Source: Candidatus Woesearchaeota archaeon (GTDB taxonomy: Archaea; Nanobdellota; Nanobdellia; Woesearchaeales; JAHWHD01). From it: 64,000 nucleotides of DNA. Below the pieces are notes generated by a model that saw only the letters and a program-made list of their open reading frames with translations, did no database searches and was not told the origin of the DNA. The stretch covers positions 1-64,000 of the forward strand of contig JAHWHG010000004.1 in assembly GCA_019323515.1 (NCBI GenBank), read 5' to 3'. The position numbers were made by a program, and so were the translations under genes. This document shows, piece by piece, positions 36,001-44,300 of the stretch. The first letter of the stretch is position 1. Each line of letters starts with the position of its first letter.

Positions 36001-39000
36001 AGAGAGGAGCAGTTAATCTAGATTCAATCACATTAGGAGATATAGAGATAAAGATTGGATATGGAAGAAGCCCATGGCTTGGACCTATCTATTCAGAACA
36101 GGTTGATGGGCAGTGGCAGATACAAATTGATACAGGAAGGTTAGCAAGTTTATTTGCATCGTTAGACACACAACAGGAGCGTGATCTTGCATTTAAAGCA
36201 TTGATTGCGCATGAGCTTGGAGAGATTGCAGGTGTGGAGAATGGTTTCTTGGTCGCTGATGATTCTCATGTTATAGGAGCAAAGATTGCTAAGAATGTGT
36301 TGGGGGAGTTAACAACTGATTCTAAACAGTATATAAAGGTTAAACAGGCACTCAATAATTTCGCATGGGCACAGAGTGATCCTATCAATATCGAAGGAGA
36401 AATGACTGAAGGAATACGTCAACGTGTATTGAGCGACTATCATTTCAGGAATAGTAAGTTAGCTTATGACAATCATTTAGTAAGGATTGCAGGGGGTGAA
36501 AAAGCTACAAGACCTATAGCAACAGTTTATCACAAGGTTGGAAAGACCTTTAAGGTAATTTTTGAACATGGGAATGGAGAGGTGCAGATAGCGACGATTG
36601 ATGTCATGGATTTCAAGAATCAAATCAATACTAGATATGGGCATATTGTAGGCGATAATTTCATAACGCAGATTGGAGGTGCATTGGCAGATGCAATGGC
36701 TAATTGGGATGGAAGTGATGTTACAACCTACTTAAACAATCTGCTTAATGATAATGATTTCAAGCAGAATATCATAAATAAAGTCCCTAATCAAAAGGTT
36801 GAAGCTCCTTTAGAGACTGATACAGAAAGCAAAGGTGATGATAGGAAGCTCAAGTTAGGTGAGTTTAATTTCTATGCTGGAGTTTCTGAAAGGTCAACAG
36901 TGGACAGCATACCGGGAGCGCAAAGGCTGAATGACCAGTCAACAGTTGCAGGTAAGACTGCTGAGTTAAATATAGGTGGTGTTGATATTGATCTGTTGGC
37001 TGAAGTACAGAACAGGCAGCCTGAAGATGTATTAAGCGCTGATACTGTTAGCAGGCTGACAGGAGGGTCAATACAGGGGTCAATGACATTGGATGCACTG
37101 CTTGCACAGCTTAAGACAAAGCAAGGTACAAAGGTCCTGGAGTTTGCTGACACAAATGACTGTTGTAAGACAAAGGCAGTTCCGCAGATATTTGCAAATG
37201 AGTATGAATTCTTTGGAGAGAAGATAACAACAGCTGATATGACTGAATTGTTTAGGCAAAGACGAAGAGCAATTACAGAAGCGAATCTTGAACAGGCAAG
37301 GCAGCTAACAGAGGCTATATGGGAATCTGCATCACTTAACCAGGAGTTTGGAGGATATCTTGATGGTAATGATCTTTTCAAGCTTGCAACTAACAAACTG
37401 CTTGATGACAGAGGCGACAGAGACTTTGCACAAGTGTTCATAATAGGAGGGGATGAAGTAGGTATTGTCAAGAGCGGTAATGGAAGAGTTACATTCGGAA
37501 GGATAGATATCAATAACTTTGGAAAGACCAATCAAAGGTATGGTGTTGAGTATGCTGATGCATTAAAGGTTCAGATTCTAAAGATAATACAAAGGAACAT
37601 TGAAGGAGAGATTAATGCTGATACTGCTAAGAAGATTAATACTGAGATACTAACTTATGTTCAAAGCACAGGCAGGGAGTTCTCACAAGAACTTATGCCT
37701 TCTGTAAGTATAGGTATTATTAATGTTGATTCAAGGTTTAATGAGATTGATGCTACTAAACTGAATGAGTTAGCAGATGCTGCTAGCGAGAGGATAAAAG
37801 CAGAATCAAAGGCAAGGATAACTGATACAAGGACGACTGCTGATGTTGTGAATGAAGGCGGATTCTTTACAGAAGCTGAACCTGATTATGAAGTTATTGA
37901 TAAACCAAGACCAACACCAATTACTGATTCGCTTGCTGACTGGATGTTTAACTTTGACCAACAACAAAGGTTAAAGACGCCTGAACAGAAGAAGGCTGAT
38001 GCTTTAAACGATCTGTTCTCAGATGATGTATGGCAGCAGTCTCCTTTGCAAGGGTTCCTGCACCAGACTGATAATCAAGGGAGGACAGTCCAGCAGAGGT
38101 TAGAGAGCAAACTTCAGAGCGGAGAGACTGCTGAGGATGTTGTCGCAGACATTAAAGCAGGAATCTTTCACAGATTCCCTAATGATTATATACCTGGTAA
38201 TATTGAGGTTCTATTACAAGGATTCATCAATGATGTGAATGATATAGATGTTGAGACTACTATTGATGATTTAGTTGATAAAGGTTTTACAGATGTTACA
38301 GAAGTTGGAAAAGGTGCTGTAGGGAATGTGTTTAAAGCAGAGAGAGCTGGAGAGACTGTTGCAGTCAAGACACTGCAGAGAGAGAAAGCTACTCCTGAAG
38401 CAGTTGCATTGTTTGAGAAAGAACCGCAAGTCTTAGCGCAATTGGATCATCCGAATGTTGTAAAGGCAAAAGAATCAGGTGTTAAAGACGCAAGGCCGTA
38501 CTTTACTCAGGAATATGTTGAGGGAGAAGGTCTTGACCAGAAAGTAGCAGAGGCTAAGTATCAACAAAGGCCTTTATCAGTGCAAGAGGTTTCTGATGTT
38601 GCAGTGCAGTTGTTTGATGCATTGCAATATCTGCATGACAGGGGTATAATCCATAGGGATATCAAGCCAGGGAATATAATCGTTGAACCAGATGGTACTA
38701 TAAAACTAATTGATTTTGGATTTGCAGGGTTTGACCAGGAGTTAAGAGAGAGGTTTGGACTTGAAGGTATACCTCAGGTTGGCAGTGCTCCTTATGACGC
38801 GCCTGAGATATTTAATGAAAAAAGAATGGCTGACAGGTTTGGGATAACTAAGTTTGATGAGACTAAGGTTGACATCTATGCAGCTGCGTGGATGGTTTAT
38901 GAGATGTTAACATTGAACAGTCCAATTTCTAGTGGACTTAAAGCAGATGTTGATTATAAAATTGATACTGACTTACTAAGAGCTAATGGTGTTCCAGAAA

Positions 39001-40106
39001 ATCTTATACAGGTTTTAGAGCGTGCTTTAGCACAGAATCCTAATGAAAGGCCTGATGCTGCAAGCCTTAAAGCTGCATTTGAAACAACAACCACCCCAAC
39101 TGGGTTAGAAGCGATAGTGGAAAAATCTGGTGAGCCAGTAAGTATCGGCAAGGTAATTGGAGGAAGGTATGATGTACAAACATCGATTGGTGTAGGCGGC
39201 TTTGGACAGACGTTCACTGCTGTTGACCAGGAGACAGGAAGGACTGTTGTGATAAAAGCGTTTGAGCCTAAAACAATGGAGCCAGCTGCAGTTGAACAGA
39301 TGAAAGAATTGTTCAGAGAAGAAGCAAAAGTTCTTCAAAGACTGTCGCATGATGGAATTGTTAAAGTGTTTGACGCTGCTCTTGAGGGAGATAATCCGTA
39401 TATTGTTGAAGAGCATGTAAACGGTAAAACTTTGGAGTCTATGATCGGTGAAAGTACTGATCCAATGAGTCTTGAGACTGTGAATGATATTGCAGTTAAG
39501 GTTCTGGGGATTGTTGAGTATATGCATCAACAAGGTGTTATCCATAGAGATCTTAATCCTAATAATATAATAATAACTCCTGATGGAGATGTTAAGATAA
39601 TCGATTTTGGTTTGGCAGGATTTGATAAAGAGTTTAGGACAAGGCATGGTTCCACTGGGTTCACTGGTGACTTTAAGTATGGAAGTCCAGAGCAGCTTGA
39701 CTTAGATGGGTTCATGAAGACAGCTGAGTCTGATCCTGAATATGATGAGAAAGCGATGGATGCGTATACAATTGGAACTGTCCTCTATAATATGATGACC
39801 AAGAATAATCCTTTAGGATTGCCAAGTACTGCCACTTCAATAGGTTTCTTGGGTAAGAAAGGGGTAGGATATGATGCAGTTAATCCTACTGAATTCAATA
39901 AAGACATACCAAATGTGATTGCTGATGTTCTGCAGAGGGCTGTTACAAAGGATTACAAGCAGCGACCTACTGTTGCAGAGATAAAGAAAGCTTTTGATAA
40001 TGTTGATGAGGACATTAACGTATTTGGAACAGAGGTTGGAGGAACTCCTAGTATTGCCACAATTAATATAATGGAAGAAGCAAGAGCTGCAAGTTCATGC
40101 GGTTAA
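27012..40106 (+). CDS. Giant secreted protein: TPR-like, coiled coil, GGDEF-like, twin kinases
   Basis: 4364 residues in one uninterrupted frame. A signal peptide (FAIFVVLSLVLSSVSVKA) leads to a beta-rich FecR-like region (about 165-380) and coiled coil (410-470). A TPR-like helical region (about 825-1190) follows, then helices with two weakly hydrophobic stretches near 1580 and 1960. Long coiled coil (about 2260-2910) includes a 60-residue tandem repeat. A possible metal site AHELGEIAG is near 3067. Two GGDEF-like domains follow: DVMDFKNQINTRYGHIVGD near 3197, and IIGGDEVGIV plus DINNFGKTNQRYG near 3477-3505. Two Hanks kinases end it: GKGAVGNV/VAVK/HRDIKPGN/DFG (3764-3900) and GVGGFGQT/HRDLNPNN/DFG (4058-4198). 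Third gene of the AbrB-pilin operon. Targets are unknown. Confidence 0.85.
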   Translation: MNRFEDIWKRGFAIFVVLSLVLSSVSVKAVEPGEEGFDWEKADYEKIDYTKITDINSIPQQYYSKIPWSKFPKEVIVKFSGDARIRELVKVLEVQSKESLKLLTSAQVKNILGEFKDLSILNHAEVAKALVAKGEFPGGAVLNLVPGVVYKDGKLINPKFPNGLGIKSLGSDVTSVSAVVTEIGTEGFIICKGTKCNEVTSAIAGEFTGVSRDKDGNLVIDTTNGPVKLDGNIRAVVDVSGDVVYLTDDGTFIQHKGFSFTARGTTQKTNFKFKGNKLTMEGPGEVSSDGNRVSGKVEGSFTVEIGLTADEFKVTGNKADITVYGKDRYTGDFSNEYKEGKLMMFSLDSYMSSAKIRGHLAITNDDNIKKVYITQNNPNAKTLEQVWHNAAVITTFNEEKLNIDKLKDADVKKYVSDSIEKNKAKIEALKAAKEKAKTDYEKSQIQSKIDYLEVYVKDLEGITTKAALMGVVDNTISRLEADNARIWKTHPNTGYLEVVNSDVNLYGDKKSTDSIPGRLVILPGKSSYGVSELDSRSMSGEQANVYSIYSPPEYSDASGKDLKKRGIMYCASGSTGITGDMCSARAKTSVGLVEIMSGRDSSGNGYSRVSRNSAVKNNVDDAGLIVVGPTSKDARTSMIKLDADGIHAIDSLVGEGKSRVYTNPTIIDKIAENYKKVRDIALGVLRAAGLLREDEKVSEEARKKAQELKQRLAATFVEEFKDIREFVAGELSELEKRMPGVTQKLIDLNTYKVEQNEQGLLSMLAAEKDEQMKDRIRASILDVYKAQGETGKEEAWLKTWEQQAPNSKWLATIKSQRAQQQTLRVDYSKMTNAELEALAETKPTVALYQELTNRYLKDKDYANAQKYADLARTEVTLGLERAEFNLEKAGYSDLFDMTDRMTTVYQTLADVSLANKDNLLAEDASRFNLAINKRNYRAAQTLSAALIAQDKLKDNVAAWESYSNENKDASRLYDRAGVNLIDAYTRIKAYDKVEEKYLDIEVTKNTDIKKEADVAYVRSLNVQSSELLKDKKYDDALAKAKRALQVDKNDKFSLSVMSSVASSYYSSKRYDDSIALLEDLKNRKGSLTESEKVTLAGAYHGKGNIAKAKGLYGEVKDAFEKKGVAKLSNTDKFSYAQALDGLGESDKSYEVWKQLSQITPANDNEKNLKSIAQNVVSQIDTTRGFQAALKGITEKQETVQAYDKVVDGLSSKDALRLANSIAGKADKFTKEADAKAFLKKVGQSNFQVAEARAISREGLDLVKQGLQQVKEGKDVSQALATYNGGLDTLLKATISPDKRKESGGKLDNLREKIQILKRQIADAKESRDKAPSGWFGTKTKEYETYNSLYEARLKDLDAAQKEYLKLRQQILSGANLADKRELIKLQEDLLSELRGQKAQGYLGSAETVRQLEETTDQFIAEVAGQYGFLLERYDQQSSGLWTLIVSEKEKLRDRSYNTYLKQGYTAEQAKDMAEKQAQDYVNVRMKNIGLENADLFQKDLLDAKTKRQQLSLETDNQRREAAAAHAAGGWKIGQYVIVSNRNIDIVKNWWASDGVLTDYTKKAEVGFLGNFGYKVANGVSKTVGLFLEVGLPVAIGSLVANVKDGVLLASGSATTNEQTIQEKNKAVAKNQQIIQGLQYLSKITQETSSADMEALARAVKSKSTTGLTDSQKKLYEKYFTGTEGTKAKESVLLAVTDNRLNNQDFGPGGVLEYASGVNDLTPEEIAKRQALLANAQKTEYFKDARNKLLAGWGLDEKGDYFADSKGNYLSLEAGGRLLGRLINPKETLTQVTHLAWANENLAGVLNFFGTSSNEYEKLKYLNRKGSELAKTTQMVKLLEEGKFKDLSAIYNNEGDVLSPEQHKEYRQLIDLDVNLRTARLVEKYGSYDKIPQSEIQAINRLKVADEVGRYNWEAAKGYAQLTQDPNLVSQVQDTQTYQQTLNRMGETAGFFANMAIFGAATRGLSSLGGKILSSEPAKTLGRIVSKSQTGKKIIDFATKYADDVRLGQMAEQIDDVTNNLVKESWMLKLKNKVVKTIWKNADDAAVQTADDALAQITSLKNQFVNARAAGDVTKANQITQQIARIQADALAKINGQYLGLAKQGAQMLVKSASFEEIKEEAQEELAGDIGKNLKDKLGGSAGVLAEALVIFYNMRKGIVSGTISSADVNLYNNQLKTASNAMLKPFVDTNFQNKVIVFDGNNYDFKTNPDGSITLINSDGVTVKKIDGLLDLQALVREGRVQVPGVVDLNVLVDKAALDIPLNVENARTDAEIDTLRTELLDPGITAERKAEVQARIESLESHKNEIGKSIDAQKSNVDIKQKKQELADAEQQGDLNKIQETTTALREAETARANSLSELHTAQIEGIEARKRAYESKIAETKKTLAGETDAKVQAEIEAKLNSLQALLLDADVEILAAESAKLEAEIDSLRKQSKIASDTEKARLEQEIEQKRKQLLDKSIQQKEAEIEREQAVQQTVADELKKVEGDTTGLFVGSDISGLRALQDATDRLIEQKQEQKETLERQKEFNEKEGNDDVKRQQNELEERKSDFFRDVEDYHALKESEKESEAGKALRAKLENEQKAITVNQLQIDAAVQKSLGTTEPVSEEGRLQKKALEKVESSIKEDQQLDTDEKEAVSELTKLQNEKQKKERQVEYVEGEMAKPDVGDEYELDGKKYKVTNILTIGGKTYYEVQTESGEIRGFTAEKIQAATKISSSLTAKRGVLNTIRIQLENDINNIETQEKTVEENSDTKDAQKEAEKEPEQVTKEKRITDLTAQINELDGKIAEAERNGDFVSLEDQQRLNRLKLERGTLELDLLLGKKLEPTEVEVAKEQQVKALTAQINELGAKIAEAERRGDFVSAEDQQTLERLKTQRAGLELEILLGADFEAAEAVQPELKIGEPAKVTEDAGTLKQQLQQQGVRQDLIDQAGDDIGQLETLLRRAGTPESRAEARQFARRVTPSQMERSRLAELTSEAQRDVGSVLDAISGVSYQRGAVNLDSITLGDIEIKIGYGRSPWLGPIYSEQVDGQWQIQIDTGRLASLFASLDTQQERDLAFKALIAHELGEIAGVENGFLVADDSHVIGAKIAKNVLGELTTDSKQYIKVKQALNNFAWAQSDPINIEGEMTEGIRQRVLSDYHFRNSKLAYDNHLVRIAGGEKATRPIATVYHKVGKTFKVIFEHGNGEVQIATIDVMDFKNQINTRYGHIVGDNFITQIGGALADAMANWDGSDVTTYLNNLLNDNDFKQNIINKVPNQKVEAPLETDTESKGDDRKLKLGEFNFYAGVSERSTVDSIPGAQRLNDQSTVAGKTAELNIGGVDIDLLAEVQNRQPEDVLSADTVSRLTGGSIQGSMTLDALLAQLKTKQGTKVLEFADTNDCCKTKAVPQIFANEYEFFGEKITTADMTELFRQRRRAITEANLEQARQLTEAIWESASLNQEFGGYLDGNDLFKLATNKLLDDRGDRDFAQVFIIGGDEVGIVKSGNGRVTFGRIDINNFGKTNQRYGVEYADALKVQILKIIQRNIEGEINADTAKKINTEILTYVQSTGREFSQELMPSVSIGIINVDSRFNEIDATKLNELADAASERIKAESKARITDTRTTADVVNEGGFFTEAEPDYEVIDKPRPTPITDSLADWMFNFDQQQRLKTPEQKKADALNDLFSDDVWQQSPLQGFLHQTDNQGRTVQQRLESKLQSGETAEDVVADIKAGIFHRFPNDYIPGNIEVLLQGFINDVNDIDVETTIDDLVDKGFTDVTEVGKGAVGNVFKAERAGETVAVKTLQREKATPEAVALFEKEPQVLAQLDHPNVVKAKESGVKDARPYFTQEYVEGEGLDQKVAEAKYQQRPLSVQEVSDVAVQLFDALQYLHDRGIIHRDIKPGNIIVEPDGTIKLIDFGFAGFDQELRERFGLEGIPQVGSAPYDAPEIFNEKRMADRFGITKFDETKVDIYAAAWMVYEMLTLNSPISSGLKADVDYKIDTDLLRANGVPENLIQVLERALAQNPNERPDAASLKAAFETTTTPTGLEAIVEKSGEPVSIGKVIGGRYDVQTSIGVGGFGQTFTAVDQETGRTVVIKAFEPKTMEPAAVEQMKELFREEAKVLQRLSHDGIVKVFDAALEGDNPYIVEEHVNGKTLESMIGESTDPMSLETVNDIAVKVLGIVEYMHQQGVIHRDLNPNNIIITPDGDVKIIDFGLAGFDKEFRTRHGSTGFTGDFKYGSPEQLDLDGFMKTAESDPEYDEKAMDAYTIGTVLYNMMTKNNPLGLPSTATSIGFLGKKGVGYDAVNPTEFNKDIPNVIADVLQRAVTKDYKQRPTVAEIKKAFDNVDEDINVFGTEVGGTPSIATINIMEEARAASSCG

Positions 40107-40750
40107 GAGATTACTCTACGTTCTATGTTAAGCGCAATAGGAACTTCATAGTCAATCAATAACTTATGACCAAATGCTTGGAATTTTCTTCTGCCATACA
40201 TAAAACTTGACATCACATCTTTTCTAAACATTGGTTTTGCTTCTTGAGGTGTCCAGATTTGTATCTTGCTTATTCTTCTTTTGATATCAGCGTCAACTGG
40301 CAAGCTTTCTATAGCTGAATCTGAGGTTATATCACAGAGGCAGCTTTCATCTGATAAGATTTGTTTAAGGTCAACCCAGGAAGAAATTTTGTTAAGGTTA
40401 GATGCCTGAAGGTCCAGGTAGGAGATATACTTAAAGAGTTCATTATGGTCACAACCAGGGTTATATTCCATAAGTTTTGTGTGAAGTTTTTGTATGTAAT
40501 ACTGATATACTGGAAGCTCTCCTGTCTTTTCACAGTAGAGGTCATAAGACAGAATCACTTTACTTTCAGGTTCTCCACCAAAGATAACCCTTTCCATTGT
40601 TTCACTTAGAACTTCACGGTTCTTTGGGCCTGTGAATGCTTCAATCTTGATGTTTTTAACAAAGAACTCTAAGTTATGAATCTTCTTATAGTTCATGATT
40701 GAAGCTTTCAAGTCTTCTGCAATTAGTTTAGCCCTTTCAACAATCCCCAT
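40103..40750 (-). CDS. Uncharacterised protein convergent with the first giant gene
   Basis: 215 residues with no signal or membrane segment. It is mostly helical at the start (GIVERAKLIAEDLKASIMNY), with a mixed middle (VILSYDLYCEKTGELPVYQY) and a basic end (FMYGRRKFQAFGHKLLIDYE). Four cysteines are scattered (CEKT, GCDH, SCLCD). I know no family. It overlaps the giant gene's 3' end by four bases. A cytosolic partner or protective factor for the giant protein is possible but untested. Confidence 0.6.
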   Translation of the reverse strand: MGIVERAKLIAEDLKASIMNYKKIHNLEFFVKNIKIEAFTGPKNREVLSETMERVIFGGEPESKVILSYDLYCEKTGELPVYQYYIQKLHTKLMEYNPGCDHNELFKYISYLDLQASNLNKISSWVDLKQILSDESCLCDITSDSAIESLPVDADIKRRISKIQIWTPQEAKPMFRKDVMSSFMYGRRKFQAFGHKLLIDYEVPIALNIERRVIS

Positions 40751-40945
40751 AATTTGTTGTAAGAGGAAAAGTAATATAAAGATTATTGATTTGGTTTATT
40801 TTATTAATTTATATTTAATTTTTCTCTATAGATATTTTTATATACTCTAATAATATCTTAATGTATTAATAGATATTCTTATTTTTCTTTATTTCTGCTT
40901 TTTTTACCAAAAGATATATAAATAGTATTACATTTTATCTATCTT
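40751..40945. promoter_or_regulatory. AT-rich divergent promoter region before the second giant operon
   Basis: This 195-base gap is about nine-tenths A and T. It contains ATAGATATTTTTA and ATAGATATTCTTA as near-copies, several TATA-like words, and a good box AGATATATAAATAG (about 40912-40925), 21-34 bases before the ATG at 40946. It also holds the start region of the divergent gene at 40750. Confidence 0.55.
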
Positions 40946-41392
40946 ATGCAAGATTTGAGTAAGAAAGAGGCAGAAGCATTATTCCAGGAGTTTGTGGAAT
41001 TTTTGAAAAAGAAGAAGATTTCTGTAAAGGGGTTAGGTGAGTATGCTATTCCCATCTCTATATTTTCCAAGAAGTTAAGCGCTACAGAAGCTGTTGTCAA
41101 GTACTTGCGTGAAGAGCATGAGCTAGGTTACAATAAGATTGCAAAGCTGCTGCATAAGAATCCTGGGCCTGTTGGTGTAACTTACAGGAATGCTAAAAAA
41201 AAGTTTAGAGGAAAGTTAAGTGTTGATTCTGATCATTTTATTCCAATAAATAAGTTTGACGGAAAGAATACTGTATTTGAGGTTGTTGTTAAGTTTATGA
41301 AAGAGGAGTTAAAGTTTAGTTTCAAAAAAATTGCTAAGTTGATGGGAAGGAATTACAGGACTGTATGGACTGTGTATAGGAGGGCTGCATGA
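40946..41392 (+). CDS. Duplicated helix-turn-helix protein, predicted regulator
   Basis: 148 residues built from two related halves. Half one has AIPISIFSKKLSATEAVVKY, YNKIAKLLHKNPGPVGVTYR and NAKKK. Half two has FIPINKFDGKNTVFEVVVKF, FKKIAKLMGRNYRTVWTVYR and a terminal RAA. In both, KIAKLLxxNPxxVxxxYR looks like a helix-turn-helix. It is leaderless behind a TATA box and overlaps the second giant gene by four bases (ATGA). Position and fold suggest it controls that gene, as the AbrB-like protein may do in the first operon. Confidence 0.7.
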   Translation: MQDLSKKEAEALFQEFVEFLKKKKISVKGLGEYAIPISIFSKKLSATEAVVKYLREEHELGYNKIAKLLHKNPGPVGVTYRNAKKKFRGKLSVDSDHFIPINKFDGKNTVFEVVVKFMKEELKFSFKKIAKLMGRNYRTVWTVYRRAA

Positions 41393-44300
41393 AAAAGGTA
41401 ATCAGTGTGCTATTGATATTTGTATTGTTGCTGAGCAGTGTTAGCGCTGATTGTCTTACTCCTTTAGGTAAAGAGAGATTGGTTGAACAGAAGACTCCTG
41501 AATTGGTTGAGCAGGGGTTGAGTAAAGAGCAGGCTGATACTTTGTTGAGGAGTGTGGTTGAAGGACAAAAAGAATTACCTGCTACTGAATTAACTTACCA
41601 GCAGAAGATTGATGAGGTTCAAGGATTGATAGATAGAGAAGAGTTTGATGCTGCTGTTGCAAGATTGAATGAATATGGGATTAGTATTCCAAGATTTGAT
41701 ACTTCTACAGGAGAGGCTTTGGATACTCCTGAGAAGCAAGCAAGAGGGGCATTAAGGTTAGAAGCTGAGAAGAGGAGGCCTATTGTTGAAAAACAGGTTG
41801 ATGAAGCAATTGAGAAATTAGCAAGTTCCTCAACTAGTACGCGGATTGAAGGTTCTAATGCATTAAAAAGCATTGGAAAAGAAGCTGTACCTAAACTTAT
41901 TGAAGCTTTAGATAATGATAATCCAGACATAAGGTGGCAAGCTGCAAGATCCTTAGGTGACATCGGAGATGAAAGAGCAATTCCAAAGTTGATTGAAAAG
42001 TTAAGTGACAAAGACACTACTCTGCAAAGTAATGTAATTGTTGCACTTGGAAGACTGAAAGCTTATGATGCTGTGTATGCACTTAACAAAATCGCTTTTG
42101 ATAAATATAAAGCGAGTTATCTTAGAAGGAATGCGATAACTGCATTAGGTGAAATAGTAGGTCCAAGAGCTGACGAAGTAAACAAGAAGTTAGGAGATAC
42201 AATAGGTGTTTTAACAAAAGCTCTGACTGATAAGGATCCTCAAATACGTGAAGCTGCAGCAAAGGCTTCTGGGCTAATAGGGAATGCTGATCCATTACAA
42301 ATCTCAAGATTAATTGGCTTACAACAGGATAAGAATGAATATGTAAGAGATTCTGCATCTGAAGCACTTTCTCGGATTAGAGAGAAGATGATAAGCAATA
42401 TGAATTCAGATGATGCAAAAGTTAGAAGAGCATCGATTGATATTATTGAAGTATTTAATGACCCTACGCTTGTGCCTGTTTTAATTGATGCTTTGAATGA
42501 TGCAGACTCAAATGTAGTTACTTATGCAATGAAAGCTCTAGCCAAGTACAAGGATAATAGAGCGGTTTTACCGTTGATAGATAAATTAGATAAGGGGAAT
42601 GATTTTGAACGTTCTGTAGCTGCTAGAACTCTAGGCCAAATAGGTGGTGCACAAGCTGTTCCAGCTCTTTCAAATGCATTAAGAGATGCTGATGCGTTTG
42701 TAAGAAGAGAGGCAGCTAATGCATTAGGGTTAATAAGAGATAAAAGTGCAAGTAGTAGTTTGATTGAAGCATTAACTGACACTGATGTAGATGTAAGAGC
42801 TAATGTTGTTGAAGCTTTAGGTAGAGTTTTTTATGATTCTCAAGATCAAACTGTATCGGAAGCATTAGTGCAATCTTTAAGTGATTCAGATGCACGAATA
42901 AGGAGAATGTCTGCTGAAGCATTAGGAAGGATTGGTGATACTGAAATAGTCCCTGGCCTTATTGAAGCAAGAAATGATAATGAGGCGTCTGTTCAAGATG
43001 CTGCATTGAAAGCTCTTGCATTATTAGGCAATCAAGATGCAATCAATGAATTTATTCAGGACTTGAAATCCGACTCCAGTGAAAAACGGATTAATGCTAT
43101 AAACATCTTAGAGGAAACTGGTAAGGGGATTAATGAGATATTAAATTCTGAAGCTTTATTTGAAGATGAAAATACTCAGAGGTATGCAGTCATAGCTGTT
43201 ATGAGAAATGGTAATGCTAATGATTTGATCAGATTAATGAATATAATTAAAAGCACGACTAACCCAAAAACAAAAGCAAATTTAATTGAAGCTATGACAG
43301 GCAGTACCATTAGTCAAGCAGATAGGATATTAGGATTAGATAATTTTGAGCAGCTTCCACCTTTATTTAAAGAATTTCTGAAAAAAGGCGAGATTCAGGG
43401 AGAGGAGATGGGATTAGTTATTGGAAACCTTCCATCAGTAGCTACTGAAGGGATTGAAAGGTCTAGTCTAGAGTCTAGGATTGAGCAGGAATTAAGCGGT
43501 TTAAGTTTCACATCAAGGACTGCAGGTGATAGGAGTTTTGAAGATGATACGTTCACTGGACAGAAGCATAAATTAAGTTCAAGTGATTTAATCAAGATAT
43601 TACAAATTGTGCACAGTCTGAAGAATCCTAATTTCAGGAATAGCATCGGAAAGAACATTGTCTATGATTTGGAGCATTATGGTAGCGAACTTGGAGGTCT
43701 AGCTTTTATCAATGAAGATGGAGAGCTTGAGCTTGAGGATTTTGCTCCAAAATGCAGGGGAGATAATTGTGCTTATGTGTCTTCAGAGACCAGGAGGCTG
43801 AAGGCAAATGAAGCTTTCTTTGACTGGCACCAGCATGCGACTGGAGATGCAAATCCTGAAAGATATGTTGGGCCAAGTGGGAGTACTGAGGGGGGTGCGG
43901 ATTTAGGGGTTGCGCGGAGAGATAGACATGACGGTGTGGTAATTGCATATTTAGGGGGTAATAAGTTTAATCTTCATTTCTACACCCCAGAAGGGTATGT
44001 TGTAAATTTGGGCAATTATGAATGGGATAGTGATAATGTAGGTGTTATTGATATAGATGCCATACGCGCATATTATGAAGTGGCGCAGAGGGGTTATGAT
44101 AAGAATCCTGCAGCTGCATCTGAGATTACATCAAGGTCAGAGCTTAGTAGAAAACAACAGGCGGATTATCTTAAAGCAGTCGTAGATAGAAATGTGGATG
44201 AAGAAGGACTACGGAAAGAGATGGAAAATGACGGGATACCTAATGCTGCTGATGTAGCCAGAGCTGTGTTTACAGCAGAGGCACCTTCTAAAGCAGAAGA

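Noticed and set aside
27012..40106. Giant frame as an assembly or frameshift artefact
   Set aside because: There is no internal stop over 13 kb, composition stays even, domains follow in sensible order and both ends overlap neighbours in the normal way.
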